Below the pieces are notes generated by a model. It made no database searches. It saw only the letters and a program-made list of their open reading frames with translations, and had not been told where the DNA came from. This document shows, piece by piece, positions 6,217 through 11,005 of a DNA stretch of 11,005 nt (within the stretch, counting starts at the first letter, position 1; each line of letters opens with the position of its first letter). The DNA is from PNAI01 sp964575715 (GTDB lineage: Bacteria; Pseudomonadota; Alphaproteobacteria; Rhizobiales; Xanthobacteraceae), in NCBI GenBank assembly GCA_964575715.1, contig CAZNSG010000073.1, positions 1-11,005 of the forward strand, given 5' to 3'. A program made the position numbers and the translations under genes.

Positions 6217-7467
6217 TCAGAACACTGTGCCGTCACTGATAATTCGAATCGGAGGCGCGCCGTCGGGGCGAAGCCTGCGTGCAGCGAGTCTTCCGGCTGC
6301 CCATGTTCCGCCCTCGAGGATTTTTGCGAGCGGAAGCGACGACGCGTCGCTGTTGAGCCGGCGGCGCAACACCGTAGCGAGTATATCGAGGAGTGCCACC
6401 GTCAGCGCACGCCATTCGACGACTAGGGTGGAACCGACATCGTGCTCACGCGCGGTCTCTTGCGGCTCGCGCAGCACAAGAACGCCTGTATCGACGAAAA
6501 GTCCGCCGTTGCGATATTCCGCGAGACCAGTCAGGCCGTCGATGTCGGTAACCGTAAAACCGGCGTCTTGCAGAGGCTCGATGAGCGAATAGGCAAGCCA
6601 TTGCGAGAGCTTGTGCAGGGGGACAAGCCCATTGGTCGCGTCCGGAGTCACAATCGCCGGATGGCGCCAGCAATCGCCGAGCGGCACTCCGCCGAGAGTC
6701 AAATGCGAGGGCCATATCGGCCCCAATTGGCGAAGAAGCTCGGAGAGAATTGCCGGGGCCACGATCCGTCTGTCCTCGGAAAGAGCCGCAAAGTTGTCGA
6801 ACAAGCCGCCAGGACGTGGTGTGTCGGCGCGGCCAAAAATGCCGGGATTGGCGGCAACGACCTCGCCGAGCCGGCGCAGCAGTTCAACGCGTCCCTCGAT
6901 CCCGACGAGTGGATTGGAATTGGAGACTTGAAACCCGTTGCGCAGCCGTTCGGCGCTCAATTGCCGGAGCGCGGCCGCATCGGCGCGCAGCCGATCGCGC
7001 GGATCAACGGAAAAGGCGCCGTCCGCAAACATCGCCAGAGTAGCTAACGCGAGCCCCTCCGAACCGCCGATGGGATCGGCCGTGACCGGATCGCGATAGC
7101 GCCATTGCGAGCCCGCGCCGGCGTCCAGGAGCACGCTGACGATGGCCAAATCGAACGCCGCGCGGGCACGCGCCGCATTATCCGGCCAATGTGAGGCCTT
7201 GGCGATGGAAAGCCAGCGATCCTCGCCGTTGACGGCGAAGTGCCGCCAGCGCGAATGAAACGGCATCTCTAGTGACGGATAGGCCTTGCGCGAGGTCGCA
7301 AGGACGAGATCGGCCGTATCGTCGAGGCGATCGAGATCGATGCGAAAATGCGGAAGCTTGTCATCGCGGCCGAACTTGAACAATCGATGCGCGCACGTGC
7401 GAACGGCCTCAGCGGTTAAAAGAGAAAAAGCACAGGTAGATTCAGGCGTCACGAACCGGTCTCGCAT
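6217..7467 (-). CDS. DUF1688 family protein, URC4-type uracil catabolism protein
   Basis: This 416-residue protein belongs to DUF1688 (URC4 in yeast). I recognise the family by length, by sequence features such as SHWPDNAARARAAFDLAIVS, GAGSQWRYRDP and GSEGLALATLAMFADGAFS, and by its place between the GTP cyclohydrolase II-like protein and uracil phosphoribosyltransferase. In yeast, loss of URC4 blocks growth on uracil as nitrogen source. The family is thought to act on a ribosylated or phosphoribosylated intermediate after UMP formation, but its exact reaction is not known to me. No signal peptide or membrane segment is evident, so it is probably cytoplasmic. The ATG at 7467 lies 7 bases after the preceding stop, so the genes are almost certainly co-transcribed. 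The frame is intact. Confidence 0.9.
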   Translation of the reverse strand: MRDRFVTPESTCAFSLLTAEAVRTCAHRLFKFGRDDKLPHFRIDLDRLDDTADLVLATSRKAYPSLEMPFHSRWRHFAVNGEDRWLSIAKASHWPDNAARARAAFDLAIVSVLLDAGAGSQWRYRDPVTADPIGGSEGLALATLAMFADGAFSVDPRDRLRADAAALRQLSAERLRNGFQVSNSNPLVGIEGRVELLRRLGEVVAANPGIFGRADTPRPGGLFDNFAALSEDRRIVAPAILSELLRQLGPIWPSHLTLGGVPLGDCWRHPAIVTPDATNGLVPLHKLSQWLAYSLIEPLQDAGFTVTDIDGLTGLAEYRNGGLFVDTGVLVLREPQETAREHDVGSTLVVEWRALTVALLDILATVLRRRLNSDASSLPLAKILEGGTWAAGRLAARRLRPDGAPPIRIISDGTVF

Positions 7468-7474
7468 GTCCGTG

Positions 7475-8731
7475 TCATGACTTGTCGAGCGACTGACCGA
7501 TCGAATCTGGCAGCTCTTTGGGGTTTAACGACTCGGGCGTATAATAACCGGCGGCTTTTTTTGCCTCGATTTCGACATGAGCATCCGCCGGAATAAGCTC
7601 ATCCGGAATTGCGACACGCTCCACGATCTCGACACCCTGCGTTGTCAGCGCGGTGTATTTCATATCGCTCATTGAAACGAAGCGGTCGATCCGCCGCAAT
7701 CCCAGCCAGTGGATCACGTCCGGCATGAGCTGTTGAAAGCGCGCGTCCTGGACGCCGGCCACACACTCGGTGCGCTCGAAATAGGCGGAGGCCGCATCAC
7801 CACCCTCTTGCCGCTTGCGCGCATTGTAAACGAGGAACTTGGTTACCTCGCCGAGCGCACGTCCTTCTTTTCGGTTATAGATGATGACGCCCAATCCGCC
7901 GGACTGGGCGTTGCGCGCGCATTCCTCGATGCCGTGGATCAGATAGGGGCGGCACGTGCAGATATCGGAGCCGAAGACATCCGATCCGTTGCATTCGTCG
8001 TGGACGCGGCAGGTAATCGGCGTCCGTTCGTCGGAAAACTTCGCGACATCGCCGAACAGGTATACGGTCGTACCGCCGATAGGCGGCAGGAAGATTTGAA
8101 GATCGAGCCGCGTCACAAGTTCGGGGAACATGCCAGCGGTCTGTTCGAAGAGCGAGCGGCGCAGTCCTATCTCAGTCGTGCCGAAGCGCTCCGCGATTCC
8201 CGGCAAATACCAAACCGGATCGATGGCGATCTTAACGACCGAGACCCCGCCGTTCTTGTGCATAACCTCGCCGTCATTCCGCAGCCGCCCGGCCGCGAGC
8301 GCATTTTGCATCTCATGAAGATCAAGGCGCGCCTTCGTGATCGCAATCGTCGGCCGCACATCGAGGCCGGCGGCAATCTCCGCTCCGAACGATTCCGAAA
8401 CCAGGTGTCCCCACGGATCGAGTGACACGATGCCGCGTGGATCGGTCCATTGCGGAAACGGACCGATTTTTACCGCCGGATGCGTGTTGGTGAGGTCCGG
8501 ACGTCGAATAGGATCGAGCGCTCCCGCCGAAACCGCGAGCGCGCGATAGACGGCATAGGAGCCACCGTGGCTGCCGATGACATTGCGATCTGCGGGGCGC
8601 GAGACTGTTCCGATGACCGGTCCGCGGTCGCGGGCCGTCGCCGCGCCCCATTGGATCGGGAACCGCTGTTTCGCGCCCGGATCCGGATGGGACGTCAGGC
8701 GAATATGGTCGGTGCGATTCGAGCGATTCAT
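7475..8731 (-). CDS. GTP cyclohydrolase II-like protein, URC1-type uracil catabolism enzyme
   Basis: This 418-residue protein has a long family-specific N-terminal region (residues 1-235, with NVIGSHGGSYAVYRALAV and RPDLTNTHPAV) and a GTP cyclohydrolase II core after it. The core keeps the three zinc cysteines C247, C258 and C260 (RVHDEC, then DICTC), the RKEGRALG loop at 287-294, Y302, and D329/R331, which correspond to catalytic residues of riboflavin RibA. The RibA motif TNNPKK is replaced by SMSDMKYTAL. Riboflavin RibA is about half this length, and no other riboflavin gene is near. The adjoining DUF1688 and phosphoribosyltransferase genes therefore identify it as URC1, which acts in uracil breakdown, presumably in ring opening of a UMP-derived intermediate. 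The start at 8731 has only a weak ribosome-binding site. Confidence 0.9.
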   Translation of the reverse strand: MNRSNRTDHIRLTSHPDPGAKQRFPIQWGAATARDRGPVIGTVSRPADRNVIGSHGGSYAVYRALAVSAGALDPIRRPDLTNTHPAVKIGPFPQWTDPRGIVSLDPWGHLVSESFGAEIAAGLDVRPTIAITKARLDLHEMQNALAAGRLRNDGEVMHKNGGVSVVKIAIDPVWYLPGIAERFGTTEIGLRRSLFEQTAGMFPELVTRLDLQIFLPPIGGTTVYLFGDVAKFSDERTPITCRVHDECNGSDVFGSDICTCRPYLIHGIEECARNAQSGGLGVIIYNRKEGRALGEVTKFLVYNARKRQEGGDAASAYFERTECVAGVQDARFQQLMPDVIHWLGLRRIDRFVSMSDMKYTALTTQGVEIVERVAIPDELIPADAHVEIEAKKAAGYYTPESLNPKELPDSIGQSLDKS

Positions 8732-8847
8732 TGCAAGCTAACCCCGAAACGACGGAGGCCCGCCGTTTGCGACGGGCCGAGCGGAGACAAAATTGCCACT
8801 TTGATCACGGGCACCGGGCCATCCCGGGAATTTGCACCCGAAATGGT

Positions 8848-8876
8848 AATATAGCGTTGCCGAAGGCGAAAACCAA
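8848..8876 (-). promoter_or_regulatory. Candidate promoter for the URC genes
   Basis: On the minus strand TTGGTT (8871-8876) and TATATT (8848-8853) are separated by 17 bases, the preferred spacing for a sigma-70-type promoter. The -10 box is good and the -35 box matches only half of the consensus. The pair lies 117 bases before the URC1-like start and overlaps the far edge of the hairpin at 8873-8903. It could let the URC genes be expressed despite loss of the upstream operon. Confidence 0.4.
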
Positions 8877-8903
8877 GAACGCCAAGCCATTGGCGGTCTT
8901 TGG
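8867..8903 (-). terminator. Terminator-like hairpin after the ATPase remnant
   Basis: CGCCAA (8880-8885) and TTGGCG (8890-8895) form a perfect stem around a GCCA loop. The stem extends outward after one mismatch through CCAAGA and its near complement, TCTTTGG. On the minus strand it is followed by a short TTTT run, and on the plus strand by TTTTT, so it could act both ways. It begins 19 bases after the ATPase stop. It would separate the transporter genes from the URC genes. Confidence 0.5.
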
Positions 8904-8921
8904 ATTTTTCGACCCCCGTTT

Positions 8922-9326
8922 CTATTGCAGTGCAGCGTGAGCCTGCGTGTTCTCCTGGACGCTGGCGTGCACGTCCTTTTCGATCAAGTTCCAGGCCCGC
9001 TCGACGTAGGTGCCGAATTCCGCCGTCCGTTTGAGCGAAAGTTGCCGAGGCCGCGGTAATGCGACCTGAATGATCTCTTTGATCCAACCGGGACGACGAC
9101 CGAGCACCACGATGCGATCGGACAGAAACACGGCCTCGTCGATCTGATGGGTGATGAACAAAACGGTCTTGCGCCCTTGCTGCCATATCCGCAGCAACTC
9201 GAGCTGCATGACCTCCCGGGTCTGCGCATCGAGCGAGGAGAACGGTTCGTCCATGATGAGAACTTCCGGGTTGATTGCTAGGGCGCGGGCCAGATCGACC
9301 CGCTGCCGCATGCCGCCGGATATCTG
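8922..9326 (-). pseudogene. ABC transporter ATP-binding protein, C-terminal part of an interrupted gene
   Basis: These 134 residues are the second half of a nucleotide-binding subunit of the nitrate/sulfonate/taurine (SsuB/TauB) importer group. The sequence opens at the ABC signature (ISGGMRQRV) and continues with Walker B LIMDEP, the D-loop SSLD and the switch histidine in ITHQIDEA, then the C-terminal tail. Walker A and the Q-loop are absent. The first coding base abuts the terminus of insertion sequence copy 2, and the start of the same gene survives at 10280-10338 on its far side. An ATG inside the element end (9353) gives an in-frame chimeric start (MQMRFSVH), so a useless half-protein could still be made. 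The product cannot bind ATP in the usual way. Confidence 0.9.
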
Positions 9327-10279
9327 TGTGTGTACCGAAAACCTCATCTGCATTGATTAACGGACCGAATCGCCTAACGTCAGCACACAATGATCGCGTT
9401 GCTGTATTTCATCCTGAATATCTTGATCTCGCCATTCAAGTCGAAGAGCCGGCTTGAAGCCGAGAATGCCGCGCTCCGACATCAGTTGATCGTGTTGCGG
9501 CGCAAGCTGCGCGGCCGGGTCCAGCTCACGAACGCCGATCGCTGGTTCTTCATCCAGCTGTATCGATGGTTTCCCTCGGTCCTCAACGCCATCACGATCA
9601 TCCAACCCGAGATACTCATGCGTTGGCATCGGGCTGGCTTCCGCTGCTACTGGCGCTGGAAGACGCGCTCACTTGGCGGTCGGCCGCAGATCGACACGGA
9701 CCTGCGAGCATTGATCCGACGGATGAGCATCGAGAACCCGCTTTGGGGAGCACCTCGCATTCTCGGCGAATTGCTGAAGCTCGGCTTCGAAGTCGCGCAG
9801 TCGACGGTGGCGAAGTACATGGTCGAGCGACTTAGGTCACCAAGCCAGGGATGGCGCACCTTCCTGCGCAATCATGCACCAAACATTGCTGCCATAGACT
9901 TGCTCGTTGTTCCGACCATTGGCTTTAACCTGCTCTCTGCCCTCGTCATCATTCGGTTGGATCGTAGCCATGGGCATCCGCGACAAGCCCATCGTCCCAG
10001 GTGCATCTTGGCAGAATGGGTTTGCTGAACACTTGATCGGGTCGATCCGGCGCGAGTGCGTCGACCATATAATCGTATTAGGCGAGGCGCATCTGCGCTG
10101 AATTCTAACCAAGCATGCCGCTTATTATTATTATAATGAGTTGAGGACTCACCGGTCTCTCAATAAGGATGCGCCGATGCATCGAGCCATTCAGCGCGTG
10201 GGCAGCATCCTATCGACATCCATCCTGGGCGGACTTCATCATCATTACGACGGCAGGGTTTAGGTTTTCGATACACACA
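9327..10279 (+). mobile_element. Insertion sequence copy 2 (953 bp, defective, inverted relative to copy 1)
   Basis: The ends are TGTGTGTACCGAAAACCT at 9327-9344 and its complement with one change (GATACACACA for GGTACACACA) at 10262-10279. It is 143 bases shorter than copy 1: one internal deletion of 152 bases, partly offset by small insertions of 6 and 3 bases. It sits inside the ABC ATPase gene, whose two remnants flank it, with much of that gene missing. No target-site duplication is visible, as expected if flanking DNA was lost. Confidence 0.9.
9390..10263 (+). pseudogene. Defective transposase of insertion sequence copy 2
   Basis: The first 192 codons closely match the copy 1 transposase, including the first catalytic aspartate (AAIDLLVVP). 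A 152-base deletion then removes codons matching 193-243 of copy 1, including the D229/D231 pair, and shifts the frame, so the reading stops at 10028. The downstream sequence resumes in another frame from the ATG at 9970 (MGIRDKPIVPG) with the WQNGFAE motif, hits a TGA at 10099-10101, and continues as recognisable coding sequence to the ancestral TAG. Deletion, frameshift and nonsense codon make it certainly inactive. The element could move only if the copy 1 enzyme acts on its ends. Confidence 0.92.
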
Positions 10280-10338
10280 GTGCTGACGTCAGGTGTTTTC
10301 TTCAGTTTATCAATGCGAATAGAGTTTTCATTACTCAC
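10280..10338 (-). pseudogene. ABC transporter ATP-binding protein, N-terminal stub of the interrupted gene
   Basis: Three bases after the permease stop, a GTG opens a frame reading SNENSIRIDKLKKTPDVS and then runs into the terminus of insertion sequence copy 2. The IRIDKLKK stretch looks like the first beta strand of an ABC ATPase, and its position and strand are those expected for the subunit that follows the permease. With the 134 residues at 8922-9326 it makes about 153 of the usual 260 or so residues, so about 110 codons, covering Walker A and the Q-loop, are missing. A nearby ATG in another frame stops after nine codons and was not chosen. Confidence 0.6.
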
Positions 10339-10341
10339 CGG

Positions 10342-11005
10342 TTAGGTCAGATACATTGCGGTATCGGTGGTGCGGATCGAGACATGCCAAGGAATGACGA
10401 GGCGCTCGATCAGACCCATGATCGAGAACAAGATAATGCCCATGGCAACGAGAATGATAAGCGCCGCCCATGTGAGTGGGCCGTCGAGTGAGCCGGCAGA
10501 TGTCAGCAACAAATAACCAAGTCCGTGATCCGAGCCGACGAATTCACCGACGATGGCGCCAACCACCGCGAGACAGATTGCTATCTTGAGACCTGCGAAT
10601 ATGTGCGGCAAAGCCGTCGGCATCTGCACGTGCAAAACGAGTCTCAGCCGTCCCGCGCCCATGGAGCGTACGAGATCGAGCATGTCGGTCTCCACGCTCT
10701 TGAGGCCGACGGCCGTGGAAACGACTATCGGAAAAAAGGTGATGAGGAACGTAACCGCAACTTTCGGTAGCAATCCAAAGCCAAGCCACATGATCAGGAT
10801 TGGGGCAATGGCAACTTTCGGGATAGTCTGCGACATCACGACGATTGGCATCAAGAGTCGCTCGGCCGTGCGATTGAGCACGATCGTGAGCGCCACCGGG
10901 ATGCCGACCATAACGCTTAAGGCAAAGCCGAACAGCACGCTCAGAAGCGTGTAGCCGGTGCCATTGATGAGGATACGCCAGTCACGCGCGATGCGCAGGA
11001 AAATC
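10342..11005 (-). CDS. ABC transporter permease (SsuC/TauC type), partial
   Basis: The gene enters from the right edge, so its start is outside the window. The visible 220 residues form several membrane segments of the binding-protein-dependent permease family. The EAA loop, where the ATPase docks, reads SMGAGRLRLVLHVQMPTALP. In this importer group permeases work with an ATPase and an NMT1-like binding protein to take up sulfonates, taurine, thiamine precursors or pyrimidines. Next to uracil-catabolic genes, pyrimidine uptake is the likely role, by inference. The TAA at 10342-10344 is followed at once by the stub of its ATPase, which is destroyed, so this transporter is probably dead unless another ATPase substitutes. 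Confidence 0.88.
   Translation of the reverse strand, partial: IFLRIARDWRILINGTGYTLLSVLFGFALSVMVGIPVALTIVLNRTAERLLMPIVVMSQTIPKVAIAPILIMWLGFGLLPKVAVTFLITFFPIVVSTAVGLKSVETDMLDLVRSMGAGRLRLVLHVQMPTALPHIFAGLKIAICLAVVGAIVGEFVGSDHGLGYLLLTSAGSLDGPLTWAALIILVAMGIILFSIMGLIERLVIPWHVSIRTTDTAMYLT

Noticed and set aside
6442..7047. Long plus-strand frames opposite the DUF1688 gene, and a 238-codon one at 7709-8425 opposite the URC1-like gene
   Set aside because: High-GC coding regions give long antisense frames, and these match no family while the minus-strand genes are clear.
7475..8731. Annotation as riboflavin biosynthesis enzyme RibA
   Set aside because: The long N-terminal extension, the changed substrate motif and the DUF1688/UPRT neighbours point to the URC1 group instead.
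8728..9390. A 220-codon minus-strand open frame over the ATPase remnant and the URC leader
   Set aside because: It overlaps the well-supported ATPase reading in another frame, and its translation is Arg/Ser/His-rich shadow sequence.
1..11005. CRISPR arrays, tRNA or rRNA genes
   Set aside because: Reading through the window showed no regularly spaced short repeats and no tRNA- or rRNA-like sequence.

Overview
The window looks like accessory, insertion-sequence-rich DNA from an alphaproteobacterium, most likely Bradyrhizobium or a close relative (Hyphomicrobiales). This rests on recognising protein families (dodecin, a short phasin, a rhizobial-style XRE regulator, a small secreted protein with an MPTKADA motif, and a small YRRYASEC-type protein), not on a database search. 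Codon use in the left third looks more AT-rich than in the URC genes on the right.

Left region (1-4367): small, mostly unconnected genes with much decay. It holds a dodecin, the first 57 residues of a secreted thermonuclease-like protein, a minus-strand envelope protein of unknown function, a zinc-ribbon protein overlapping an XRE regulator by one base, a phasin, a small gene broken by one nonsense codon, and a small secreted protein. Two diverged copies of a repeat of about 115 bp lie near the two ends of this region in the same orientation. It ends in the C-terminal remnant of an unrecognised gene next to an insertion sequence.

Middle and right (4368-11005): two copies of one insertion sequence lie in opposite orientation and bracket a minus-strand gene cluster. 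Copy 1 (4368-5463) has an intact DDE transposase. Copy 2 (9327-10279) is dead, with a 152-base internal deletion and an in-frame stop. Between them lie, in transcription order, the 3' part of an ABC transporter ATPase, a terminator-like hairpin, a GTP cyclohydrolase II-like protein (URC1 type), a DUF1688 protein (URC4 type) and uracil phosphoribosyltransferase. These three proteins are the bacterial counterpart of the URC uracil-catabolic pathway first described in yeast, in which uracil is converted to UMP before its ring is opened. To the right of copy 2 lie the first 19 codons of the same ATPase gene and an ABC permease that runs off the window.

The original operon was therefore probably permease > ATPase > URC1 > URC4 > UPRT. 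The insertion removed about 110 codons of the ATPase, including Walker A, so this importer can no longer be powered by its own ATPase. A promoter-like sequence and a terminator-like hairpin between the ATPase remnant and URC1 may let the catabolic genes be expressed alone. The phosphoribosyltransferase also has unusual substitutions in its PRPP-binding loop. The window thus shows a uracil-salvage and degradation island that is partly decayed or being repurposed.
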